NCBI RefSeq assembly: GCF_027889715.1 | Contig: NZ_JAPJZH010000004.1 | Location: forward strand, 345,102-409,101 | Length of the DNA: 64,000 bases | Reading direction: 5' to 3' | From: Allohoeflea poritis | GTDB lineage: Bacteria > Pseudomonadota > Alphaproteobacteria > Rhizobiales > Rhizobiaceae | Shown here: positions 55,864 to 64,000 of the stretch, piece after piece | Position numbering within the stretch: the first letter of the stretch is position 1 | Layout of the letters: each line of letters begins with the position of its first letter | Notes under the pieces: model-generated | Database searches by the model: none | Seen by the model: the letters and a program-made list of their open reading frames with translations, nothing else | What the model was told of the DNA's origin: nothing | Made by a program: the position numbers and the translations under genes

Positions 55864-56304
55864 ATGACACTGAGATCATCCGTTGTTTTTATCGCCGCCG
55901 CGCTGGTGCTTACCGGCGCCATGGCGACCGCGAGCGCCCAGTACCGCCCCGAACTGGTCGGCGTGTGGAAGGGAACGCTGTCCAATGGCGCGCGCGTGCT
56001 GCCGGACGATCCGACGCCGACCTATTACAATGCGCTTGATCCGCAGCTCGAGATCACCATGACGATCATCGGGCAAGACGACCGGTCGTTTCACGGCGTC
56101 ATGGGCAATCACGAGGAGCGGGAATATGTCGTTGGCGTTGTGCGCGAGGATGGCAAGACGCTGCTGATGGCCGATGATGACGGCTACAAGAGCGCGACGA
56201 TCCTGACGCCGAGCACCATGGAATATTGTGTCCAGGTCGCTTCGGGCGATCACATGGTCGCCGCCTGCGGCGTGCTTGAGAAGCAGGCCGAAGAGAAAAA
56301 CTGA
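55864..56304 (+). CDS. Small secreted protein of unknown function
   Basis: 146 residues. A clear signal peptide (1-28, cleavage after ASA) precedes a beta-rich mature domain beginning QYRPELVGVWKG, with MEYCVQVASGDHMVAACGVL near the end holding two cysteines that could pair. It resembles lipocalin-like or DUF-type periplasmic proteins, but no family is assigned. It is 36 bp after the carboxypeptidase and convergent with the LysR gene (4 bp). Confidence 0.75.
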   Translation: MTLRSSVVFIAAALVLTGAMATASAQYRPELVGVWKGTLSNGARVLPDDPTPTYYNALDPQLEITMTIIGQDDRSFHGVMGNHEEREYVVGVVREDGKTLLMADDDGYKSATILTPSTMEYCVQVASGDHMVAACGVLEKQAEEKN

Positions 56305-56308
56305 CGTT

Positions 56309-57184
56309 TCACGACAATTCGGATTTCAGCCAGCGCTTGAAGGCGCGCGCGCCGGCGCTGCTGGTTCCGCCCTCCGCCTCGATGAGCCAGTAGGACAGGC
56401 CCGTCGGATAACGGTCGGGAAAGGGCGCGACGAGCTGGCCCGCATTGATCGCATCTGTCGCCATCGGCTCCCAGCCGAGGAATATGCCGAGCCCCGCGAT
56501 CGCACCGTCGACACAAAGCGATGCGTTGGAAAGGTCCGGACCCTCGCTGAGGATATTCGGCGTCAGGCCGTTCGGCGTCAGCCACAAATCCCATTCGAAC
56601 ATCGCGTCCGGATCGCGAATGACGGGATATCCGGCGATATCCGCCGGCCGCGCGAGGTTTTCGGCGATCGCCGGGCAGCACAGCGGAAAGACTTTCTGGT
56701 CCAGGAGCTTCTCGGCGCGCACGCCGGGCCAGCCGCCGCGCCCGAAACGGATGCAGATGTCGACATCGGACTTGCCCGGATCGACGAAAGCCAGCGAGGC
56801 GTCGAGGCGCACCGTGATATCGGGAAACGCCCGGTGGAAACCGCTTAACCGCTTGACCAGCCATTTTTCCGCCAGCACGGGCGGAACCGAGACGGTCAGC
56901 GTTCCCTGCCGGTCGGCATCGGCCAGCGCCACGGTCGCGGAAAGTTCGGCCATCGCAACGCCGAGGCGTCGCGTGATCTCTTCTCCAAGCGGCGTCTTGT
57001 GCAATCCGCGCGGTCTGCGCTCAAAGAGCGTGCGGCCAAGCTGGCGCTCGGTCTTTTGCACCTGCTGACTGACGGCGCCGACGGTCACTCCCAGCTCCTC
57101 GGCAGCGGCGGCAAGCGTTCCAAGCCGTCCGACCGCTTCCACGGCGCGCAATCCGGACAGGTGTATTCGGTTCAGGTTCTGCAT
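56309..57184 (-). CDS. LysR family transcriptional regulator (GcvA-like)
   Basis: 291 residues. N-terminal winged helix (about 8-66): AVGRLGTLAAAAEELGVTVGAVSQQVQKTERQLGRTLFER, then a periplasmic-binding-type effector domain. The VSQQVQKTE and PLGEEITRRLG style is of the GcvA group. It is divergent from a small gene with a dyad over the start codons. The ligand is unknown. Confidence 0.92.
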   Translation of the reverse strand: MQNLNRIHLSGLRAVEAVGRLGTLAAAAEELGVTVGAVSQQVQKTERQLGRTLFERRPRGLHKTPLGEEITRRLGVAMAELSATVALADADRQGTLTVSVPPVLAEKWLVKRLSGFHRAFPDITVRLDASLAFVDPGKSDVDICIRFGRGGWPGVRAEKLLDQKVFPLCCPAIAENLARPADIAGYPVIRDPDAMFEWDLWLTPNGLTPNILSEGPDLSNASLCVDGAIAGLGIFLGWEPMATDAINAGQLVAPFPDRYPTGLSYWLIEAEGGTSSAGARAFKRWLKSELS

Positions 57185-57199
57185 ATAGAATATCTATAT
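57183..57199. promoter_or_regulatory. Inverted repeat over the LysR start codon (candidate LysR site)
   Basis: ATATAGA-ATA-TCTATAT, perfect 7-bp arms, overlaps the LysR ATG (57182-57184 on the minus strand) and lies 56 bp before the ATG of the divergent small gene. The position fits an autoregulatory LysR-type site. Confidence 0.5.
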
Positions 57200-57254
57200 C
57201 ATGATTGAGAAGAAGTCGATTATTTTAGCTTTTACGCAGTGCTATTGTGTAGCC

Positions 57255-57479
57255 ATGCTAAATACTCTGATTTCCATATTCCTGCGTCCTGGCAGCGACA
57301 ACGTCCGCCGCAGGTCATCGTCCTGCGGTCACGGTGACCCGGACATTGAAAAGCAATTGCGCTGGCTGCGCGATCCGTTGTCGCATCCGCAATTGCGGTC
57401 CATGTCGCAGGCGCAGCTGGGCGATCTTCCCTTCGAGGCCCGCAATGTCCTGGGCAGCCCGCCGGCCAAGGGGTGCTAG
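57255..57479 (+). CDS. Small protein with DUF1127-like C-terminus
   Basis: 74 residues. MLNTLISIFLRPG is a hydrophobic/basic start, and the end DPLSHPQLRSMSQAQLGDLPFEA resembles the C-terminal pattern of DUF1127 proteins, which bind RNA or act in metabolic regulation. Homology is weak, so this remains a putative gene. Divergence from the LysR gene over a dyad supports it being a real, regulated gene. Its stop codon touches the left end of repeat copy 2. Confidence 0.6.
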   Translation: MLNTLISIFLRPGSDNVRRRSSSCGHGDPDIEKQLRWLRDPLSHPQLRSMSQAQLGDLPFEARNVLGSPPAKGC

Positions 57480-57776
57480 AGCAATTCTGAGTTAGCTTGG
57501 ATCATTTGACCGCGGCGATTTTGGTCACTGGCTAGGCGGGTTGCGCGCCGTGGTGCCAACCCACCACAAGCGCGAGCCAACGACGTCAGGGGCCAAAATC
57601 GCCCGGCCCTTTCGTCTTTGATTTTCAAAACGATCGTTCTTTCGAGGGTGGGAAAATCGGTCCATCGGCGTCGTTGCGCCGCTCGCCCGATGCGCTGCAT
57701 CGCGCTGCGCGACGCGCCTAGCCGAGTGAACCGATTTTCCACCATCAAATGTTCCAAGCTAACTCAGAATTGCTCT
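57478..57776 (-). repeat. ~300-bp repeat element with terminal inverted repeats, copy 2
   Basis: 299 bp, same architecture as copy 1 but in opposite orientation. By eye the two copies agree at roughly 80% of positions, except a variable central block of about 40 bp. The terminal 24 bp of its two ends are perfect inverted repeats of each other, yet differ from copy 1 at five positions. A 93-codon frame (57476-57757, minus) crosses it; it is shifted relative to copy 1 and not called. It occupies most of the 427-bp gap between the small gene and the substrate-binding protein; the rest (57777-57906) shows nothing. Confidence 0.85.
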
Positions 57777-57906
57777 AGGCAGGGAACCGATCGGATTTGT
57801 GCCGCCTCGGCGGCAACACACGATGTCGGCGCGGGGCCAAATGCGCCCTTCAATCCAACCATGAAACGGTCTAGGCTGGGTGCGAACATCCCGTCTGGAG
57901 AGCCGC

Positions 57907-58869
57907 ATGATCCACCGATGCCGTTATGCCTTCGCGCTTGTTGCCATGTGGCTGCTCATCGCACCCGCCCAGGCGGCCGGTGACGATCTGAAGAAGGTCG
58001 ATATCGGTGTCGACTGGTTTATCAATCCGAACCACGGACCGCTGGTCGTCGCGCTGGAGCGGGGTTACTTCGCCGAAGCCGGGCTCGACGTCACGCTGGT
58101 GATACCGCAAGAGACGACCGACAATGTCACCATGGTGCTCGACGGCCGCGTGGCGATCGGCATGTCCGACCAGCCGCGCACGCAGATCGAGATCGCCAAC
58201 GGAAGCCCGCTTTCGGTGGTCGGAACGCTCATTCCCGTGCCGCTTAACGTGGTGCTTGCGGTCGAGGGCGGGCCGATCAAGACGGTGGATGACATTCGCG
58301 GCAAGCGGGTCGGTTACGCCGACAGCGAGAAGACGGAGCGCGACCTGCTGATGATCGCGCTCGCCGCACAGGGCATTACCGCCAAAGACATCACGCTGGT
58401 CGATGTCGAGTTCGCCATGGTGCCGGCTCTGCTGGACGGCAAGGTCGACGTGCTGACGGATGTCTACCGGAATTTCGAGCCGATCCAGCTTGAACTTGCC
58501 GGAGAGAAGCCGCTCGTGTTCGACGTCGAATCGGGCACGATGCCGACCTATAGCGAGCTCGTCTACATCGTGAACGACGCGCTGGTCGAGCCGGATGTCG
58601 TCGAGAATTTCCTGACCGCGGTTGCCAGGGGCGTCAAGGACATTGTCGATGATCCGGATGCGGGCTGGGAAAGCTTCATCGCCTATGACGCCAAGCTCGA
58701 CAATGAACTGAACAAGATGGCCTGGAAGGCCACCGTGCCGCTGCTGGCGAAGGAACCAGCAAGGGTCAACAGGCAGGCCTTCGCGCGCTTCGCGACTTTC
58801 CTGGTGGCGAACAAGCTGGTGAGCGCCATGCCCGCGCTGCAGAACTACATCTACGAACTGGAGCCCTGA
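57907..58869 (+). CDS. ABC transporter substrate-binding protein (NMT1/THI5-like)
   Basis: 320 residues. Signal peptide 1-25 (cleavage after AQA). The NMT1/THI5 core begins KVDIGVDWFINPNHGPLVVALERGYFAEAGLDV (in parts). Members bind pyrimidine precursors of thiamine, riboflavin or related nitrogen compounds. GGAGAG precedes the ATG. No permease or ATPase gene is adjacent, so it is an orphan binding protein here. It overlaps the convergent DMT exporter by 19 bp. Confidence 0.9.
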   Translation: MIHRCRYAFALVAMWLLIAPAQAAGDDLKKVDIGVDWFINPNHGPLVVALERGYFAEAGLDVTLVIPQETTDNVTMVLDGRVAIGMSDQPRTQIEIANGSPLSVVGTLIPVPLNVVLAVEGGPIKTVDDIRGKRVGYADSEKTERDLLMIALAAQGITAKDITLVDVEFAMVPALLDGKVDVLTDVYRNFEPIQLELAGEKPLVFDVESGTMPTYSELVYIVNDALVEPDVVENFLTAVARGVKDIVDDPDAGWESFIAYDAKLDNELNKMAWKATVPLLAKEPARVNRQAFARFATFLVANKLVSAMPALQNYIYELEP

Positions 58870-59753
58870 GCAGGCAAGCGCTGGGCGCCGTATATGGCGG
58901 CGATGACCAGCGCCGCGCCGACGAACTGGTTCGGCGCCATTTGCTCATCAAGGACGGCGATGGCGAGCGCGATGGTCAAAACGGGCTCCAGATTCATGAT
59001 CAGGCCCGTGCGCGACGCGCCGATCATGCGCACGCCGGTGTACATGCCGAGGAAAGCGCCGGCAAAGGTCAGCGCGGTCGCCGCGACGATGACGATGGCG
59101 AAGCCTTCGGCGGGCGGAAGCCTCCATCCGCCGGCAAGAGGCGCAAATGCCAGGATCAGGACGAAGCCGGTCGCCGCCATGTAGAAGGTCGAGACGGTCG
59201 ATGGTACAGACGCAAGCTTTCGGCCGTTCCAGACGAAGGAGACGGTCACCGCCAGCGCGGCCAGAGCCGAAAAGATCATGCCCGGTGCGTTGAGGCGTTC
59301 GAACCCGATGCCGAGGCAGATGGCCAGACCGAGAAAGGCCGTCAGCAGGAAGGCGATTTCCATCAGCGAGGGCGGGCGACGGTCGAGGAGGGCTTCGCTC
59401 AGCCGGATCAGAAGCGGAAATGTGTAAAAGATCAGGATTACAAGGCTGACCGGCATGAAGAAGAAACCGGCGATCAGCGACCCGGAACCGATTGCATAGG
59501 CGACGCCTGAACCGATGCAATGCAGCATATTGCGCCGGCCAATGCGCAGGGAAATCCCGAGTAACCGGATCCAGACGCTGCAAAGCACCAGGAAACAGGC
59601 GAGGCGCAGCACGAGCAGGGTCTCGGTGTTGACACCGAGCGCATAGACCATCGGCGTCAGGATGTTGGACACGCTGATGGAGACCGTCGCCGCGATGACG
59701 ATCGTCAGGCCGAGGCCGGCATTGCGCTGTTCCGACAATTGCGTTTCACTCAT
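58851..59753 (-). CDS. EamA/DMT superfamily transporter
   Basis: 300 residues with ten membrane helices made of two EamA repeats (about 15-145 and 160-290). GMYTGVRMIGASRTGLIMNLEPVLTIALAIAVLDEQM is the conserved second-repeat motif. Metabolite or amino-acid export is the usual role; substrate unknown. Divergent from ccmC. Confidence 0.92.
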   Translation of the reverse strand: MSETQLSEQRNAGLGLTIVIAATVSISVSNILTPMVYALGVNTETLLVLRLACFLVLCSVWIRLLGISLRIGRRNMLHCIGSGVAYAIGSGSLIAGFFFMPVSLVILIFYTFPLLIRLSEALLDRRPPSLMEIAFLLTAFLGLAICLGIGFERLNAPGMIFSALAALAVTVSFVWNGRKLASVPSTVSTFYMAATGFVLILAFAPLAGGWRLPPAEGFAIVIVAATALTFAGAFLGMYTGVRMIGASRTGLIMNLEPVLTIALAIAVLDEQMAPNQFVGAALVIAAIYGAQRLPAQGSSS

Positions 59754-59863
59754 TGTGCGCCATGTCTTTTTTTGTGCGGCAATTCGCGCCTCGCAGGATC
59801 ACGGCAATTTGCCTATTTTGCGCCCTTGGCAGCATTGTCTGGAACCTTTCCAAACGGTAAACA

Positions 59864-60625
59864 ATGACAACGATGATTACCAGCGCCGCCAATTATGTTT
59901 CCGGCCTCGCCAATCCCACGCGTTTTCTGAACGCCGTGGCCTTTGTGCTGCCGTGGATGGTCGGTATCACCGGCGTGCTCTTTGCGGTCGGTCTTTTCAT
60001 GAGTTTCCAGGCACCCGAAGACTACCAGCAGGGCATGACGGTGCGCATCATGTTCATTCATGTGCCGTCTGCGTGGCTGGCGATGATGTGCTACACGGTG
60101 ATGGCGGTATCGGCGATCGGAACGCTGGTCTGGCGCCATCCGCTGGCCGATGTGTCGGCCAAGGCGGCCGCGCCGATCGGGGCGGCTTTCACCTTCCTGG
60201 CGCTGGTGACCGGCTCGCTCTGGGGCAAGCCCATGTGGGGCACATGGTGGGTCTGGGATGCGCGGCTGACATCCGTCTTCGTGCTGTTTTTGATGTATCT
60301 CGGGCTGATCGCGCTCTATCGGGCGATGGACGATCCGGCGCGCGCCGCGCGAGTCTCGGCGATCGTCATCCTCGTCGGCTACATCAACATTCCGATCATC
60401 AAGTTTTCCGTCGACTGGTGGAACACGCTGCACCAGCCGGCCAGCGTCATCCGGCTTGACGGGCCGACGATCCATGCTTCGATGCTCTATCCTCTGTTGG
60501 TCATGGCACTGGCCTTCACGATGCTGTTCTTCACCCTGCATCTGATGGCGATGCGCAACGAGATCTGGCGACGGCGGGTGGCCTCACTGCGCCGCCAGGC
60601 GGCGCGCTCGGTGCAGCCGTCATGA
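59864..60625 (+). CDS. ccmC: Heme exporter protein CcmC
   Basis: 253 residues with six membrane helices. The tryptophan-rich heme motif WGTWWVWDARLTSV is intact, with the flanking periplasmic histidines (FIHVPSAW and LHQPASV). It delivers heme to CcmE. It is the first gene of the second ccm block, 7.5 kb from ccmB, and its stop overlaps the ccmD ATG by 4 bp. Confidence 0.96.
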   Translation: MTTMITSAANYVSGLANPTRFLNAVAFVLPWMVGITGVLFAVGLFMSFQAPEDYQQGMTVRIMFIHVPSAWLAMMCYTVMAVSAIGTLVWRHPLADVSAKAAAPIGAAFTFLALVTGSLWGKPMWGTWWVWDARLTSVFVLFLMYLGLIALYRAMDDPARAARVSAIVILVGYINIPIIKFSVDWWNTLHQPASVIRLDGPTIHASMLYPLLVMALAFTMLFFTLHLMAMRNEIWRRRVASLRRQAARSVQPS

Positions 60626-60798
60626 GTCATCTTGCCTTCGTATCGCTTGCCTATGGCGCGACCGCGCTGACGATCGCGGCGCTTGTCGGCTGGGTGCTGA
60701 TCGACCAGCGCGGGCGGCGCGCCGAACTGGCAGAGCTCGAGGCGCGGGGTGTGCGCCGCCGCTCGGCGGAAAAAGCCGGTGCCGATCATGTCCAGTGA
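60622..60798 (+). CDS. ccmD: Heme exporter protein CcmD
   Basis: 58 residues, too short to be picked up by length filters. One membrane helix (about 5-27: AFVSLAYGATALTIAALVGW) followed by a basic cytoplasmic tail RRAELAELEARGVRRR is the CcmD pattern. It is needed for release of holo-CcmE. The start overlaps ccmC (ATGA), and the end overlaps the ccmG start by 11 bp. Confidence 0.9.
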   Translation: MSHLAFVSLAYGATALTIAALVGWVLIDQRGRRAELAELEARGVRRRSAEKAGADHVQ

Positions 60799-61408
60799 AA
60801 CCGGCGAAGGCGGCCGGACGCAGCCGGCGCGGGGCCGGCGCCGTTTCTTCGCATTTGTGCCACTGATCGTTTTCGCTGCGCTGGCGGTCATCTTCTACAC
60901 GCAACTGATCTCGGGGCGAGATGTCTCCGAGGTGCCTTCGGTGCTTATCGGCACCAAGGCACCAAAGCTGGATCTGCCGGCGCTCGAGGGCCTGAAGCGC
61001 GACGGAGACCAGGTTCCGGCGCTGACGGATGCGCAGGTCGAAGGCAAGATCACGCTCGTCAACATATGGGCGAGCTGGTGTGTGCCGTGCCGGCAGGAAC
61101 ATCCGCTTCTCATGGCGCTTGCCGAGGACAGCCGTATCAACGTTGTCGGCATCAACTACAAGGACGAGACGTCGAACGCGCTGCGGTTCCTGGGCGAACT
61201 CGGTAATCCCTACAGCGCCGTCGGGATCGATCCGAACGGGATCGCGGCCATTGACTGGGGCGTTTACGGTATTCCCGAGACCTTCCTCGTCGACAAGACG
61301 GGCACAATCGTCTTCAAGCAGATCGGGCCGTTCACGCCGGATGCCGTGCGCGACAGGCTGATGCCGGAAATCGAGAAGGCGCTGGCGGCGCCGGCCGCTT
61401 CGTCCTAG
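60788..61408 (+). CDS. ccmG: Thiol:disulfide interchange protein CcmG/DsbE
   Basis: 206 residues. N-terminal membrane anchor (about 20-40), then a thioredoxin fold with W97-C98-V-P-C101 and the cis-proline region YGIPETFL. It reduces apocytochrome c cysteines. The N-terminal extension of about 18 residues before the helix is typical of rhizobia. It overlaps ccmD. Confidence 0.96.
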   Translation: MSSETGEGGRTQPARGRRRFFAFVPLIVFAALAVIFYTQLISGRDVSEVPSVLIGTKAPKLDLPALEGLKRDGDQVPALTDAQVEGKITLVNIWASWCVPCRQEHPLLMALAEDSRINVVGINYKDETSNALRFLGELGNPYSAVGIDPNGIAAIDWGVYGIPETFLVDKTGTIVFKQIGPFTPDAVRDRLMPEIEKALAAPAASS

Positions 61409-61453
61409 GCACTTGCCGGCTTTTGCCCGGGCAGGCCGTCATTCGGGTGATCC

Positions 61454-62155
61454 ATGAAGGAAATCTTCTACGCCATCGGCGATGTGCACGGATGTGACGA
61501 CCTTCTCCAATCCTTGCAGGCGCGTATTGTTTCGGACCGGGAGCAGCGGCATCCGGACAGCCCGGCGACCATCGTCACGGTCGGCGATTATGTCGATCGC
61601 GGTCCCGACAGCGGCGCCGTCATCGACCGGCTGATGCGCGGCTTCGATGGCTTCGAGATGGTCTGCCTGAAGGGCAATCACGAGGCGATGCTGCTTGCCT
61701 GCACGCAATCCGATGACTGGATTGTCTGGCGCCACTGGACCGGCAATGGCGGCGATGCGACCCTGCGCTCAATCGGCTTTGACGCGCGCCACGGCGCCTA
61801 CAGGGCGGTCGACTTGATCGATGCGCTGGGGCCGGAACGGCTCGCCTGGCTGCGCGGCCTACCGCTCTATCACGAAACCCCAGACTACCTGTTCGTCCAT
61901 GCCGGGATTATTCCGGGGCGTCGGATCGAGGATCAGTCGGAAAAGGACCTGTTATGGGTTCGCGACCGCTTCCTCGCCAGTCACCTCGACCACGGACGAC
62001 TGGTCATCCACGGGCACACACCCGTGTCGGAGCCGGAAATCCGGCACAACCGCATCGGCATCGACACCGGCGCTTTCATGACCGGCCGGCTCACCGCCGT
62101 TGTGCTGGGCGAGGAGGAAGGGCCGCGTTTCCTGTCGGTTGAGGAAGCGTCCTAG
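61454..62155 (+). CDS. Calcineurin-like serine/threonine phosphatase (PrpA/bis(5'-nucleosyl)-type)
   Basis: 233 residues. Metal-binding motifs GDVHGC (9-14), [11 protein letters not shown] and GNHEAM, with later VHAGIIPG and IHGHTPV histidines. This is a PPP-family metallophosphoesterase; protein or diadenosine tetraphosphate substrates are both possible. Its stop shares bases with the convergent yciB stop (CTAG). Confidence 0.93.
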   Translation: MKEIFYAIGDVHGCDDLLQSLQARIVSDREQRHPDSPATIVTVGDYVDRGPDSGAVIDRLMRGFDGFEMVCLKGNHEAMLLACTQSDDWIVWRHWTGNGGDATLRSIGFDARHGAYRAVDLIDALGPERLAWLRGLPLYHETPDYLFVHAGIIPGRRIEDQSEKDLLWVRDRFLASHLDHGRLVIHGHTPVSEPEIRHNRIGIDTGAFMTGRLTAVVLGEEEGPRFLSVEEAS

Positions 62156-62805
62156 GACGCCTTCTCGTCTTCCTCCGGGATGGTGTGGCGCATGATCATC
62201 GGCATCTGGCTCATGGTGAACGCGATGGTGATGGGCATGATGCCCCAGACCTTGAAGGCGACCCAGAAATCGGTGGAGAAATTGCGCCAGACAATCTCGT
62301 TGACGATAGCGAGGAAGATAAAGAACAGGCCCCAGCGCAGGGTCAATTTGCGCCAGCCCTCGGCATCCAGCTTGAATGCGCTGTCGAAGACGTAGCCAAG
62401 CAGCGATTTGCCGAAGACAAGGCCGCCCAGCAGGACGCTGGCGAACAGGCCGTTGACGATGGTCGGCTTCATCTTGATGAAGGTGTCGTTGTGCAGCCAC
62501 AGCGTCAACGCGCCGAAGACGAAGACCACGACGCCGGAGACGAGCGGCATGATCGGCAGGGTGCGGGTGAGCAGCCAGGAGGTCGTCAGTGCAATCGCCG
62601 TTGCGATCATGAAAAGGCCGGTCGCCAGGAAGATGGGACCGCCGAAAGCGGCGAGCGGCGGGAACTTTTCCACCAGCCATTCGCCGCGCGCATTGGCGAA
62701 GAAGAAGACCAGCAGCGGGCCCAGCTCCAGCGCCAGTTTGAGCAGCGGATTGATCTCCTGGCGGTCGGGATCGGACGGGTCGCGTTCGAATACGGGCTGG
62801 CTCAT
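62152..62805 (-). CDS. yciB: Inner membrane-spanning septation protein A (YciB/IspZ)
   Basis: 217 residues with five or six membrane helices. [16 protein letters not shown] and the W-rich [16 protein letters not shown] are typical of septation protein A. It affects septum formation and envelope integrity. The start ATG 62805 has AGGAGA upstream. It follows ftsY by 14 bp on the same strand, as in other rhizobia. Confidence 0.93.
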   Translation of the reverse strand: MSQPVFERDPSDPDRQEINPLLKLALELGPLLVFFFANARGEWLVEKFPPLAAFGGPIFLATGLFMIATAIALTTSWLLTRTLPIMPLVSGVVVFVFGALTLWLHNDTFIKMKPTIVNGLFASVLLGGLVFGKSLLGYVFDSAFKLDAEGWRKLTLRWGLFFIFLAIVNEIVWRNFSTDFWVAFKVWGIMPITIAFTMSQMPMIMRHTIPEEDEKAS

Positions 62806-62819
62806 ACCGGCCGGTCTCC

Positions 62820-64000
<1,181 letters not shown>

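Overview
The window looks like chromosomal DNA of an alphaproteobacterium of the order Hyphomicrobiales (Rhizobiales), most likely a Hoeflea/Martelella-like member of the Rhizobiaceae or Phyllobacteriaceae. This is inferred from gene content and order: tsaD-gpsA-YciI-EVE divergent from hemC-hemD-mitofilin-hemY, the IalB/rlmN/argG neighbourhood, acnA-ccmA-ccmB, and ccmCDG-yciB-ftsY. GC is about 60% with a few AT-rich islands. No rRNA, tRNA, CRISPR, prophage or recognisable transposase was seen.

Layout. 1-2.9 kb: 3' end of exonuclease III, a cyclic-nucleotide-binding protein, an OmpR-type regulator and a divergent L,D-transpeptidase. 2.5-6.5 kb (minus): DUF1761, a methyltransferase, EVE protein, YciI protein, gpsA, tsaD. 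6.5-13.1 kb (plus): hemC, hemD, a Mic60/mitofilin homologue, hemY, a TerB-like protein and a glutamine amidotransferase. 13-19.5 kb: MFS exporter, YggT, DUF167, a BlaI-type repressor with a fused M56/M23 peptidase, ppa, a membrane protein, a GNAT. 19.6-27.8 kb: typA, a soluble globin-coupled chemoreceptor, a vapBC module, an M3 oligopeptidase and argG. 27.9-35.1 kb: LysE exporter, FkbM methyltransferase, rlmN, IalB, DUF1232, pterin dehydratase divergent from a low-Mr phosphatase, a cupin, thpR, an arylesterase. 35.2-41.8 kb: the YbbA/YbbP-type ABC system next to the esterase, BI-1, two GNATs, DUF2794, DUF1223. 42-47.6 kb: an RND adaptor/pump pair, an AraC regulator divergent from a peroxiredoxin. 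47.8-64 kb: acnA, ccmAB, a 7.5-kb block of accessory genes, then ccmCDG, a phosphatase, septation protein A and the 3' part of ftsY.

Most genes are conserved housekeeping genes. The unusual parts are: (i) two inverted copies of a ~300-bp element whose terminal inverted repeats differ between copies but match within each copy; (ii) the cytochrome c maturation genes split between ccmB and ccmC by a block carrying a MarR-controlled redox-like cassette; (iii) two matching MarR-type operators 22 bp apart; (iv) a BlaI-M56/M23 fusion module with paired operator-like repeats; (v) a perfect hexanucleotide microsatellite encoding (Glu-Pro)n in FtsY at the window edge.

All functions are assigned by reading protein motifs and gene order; no database search was run.
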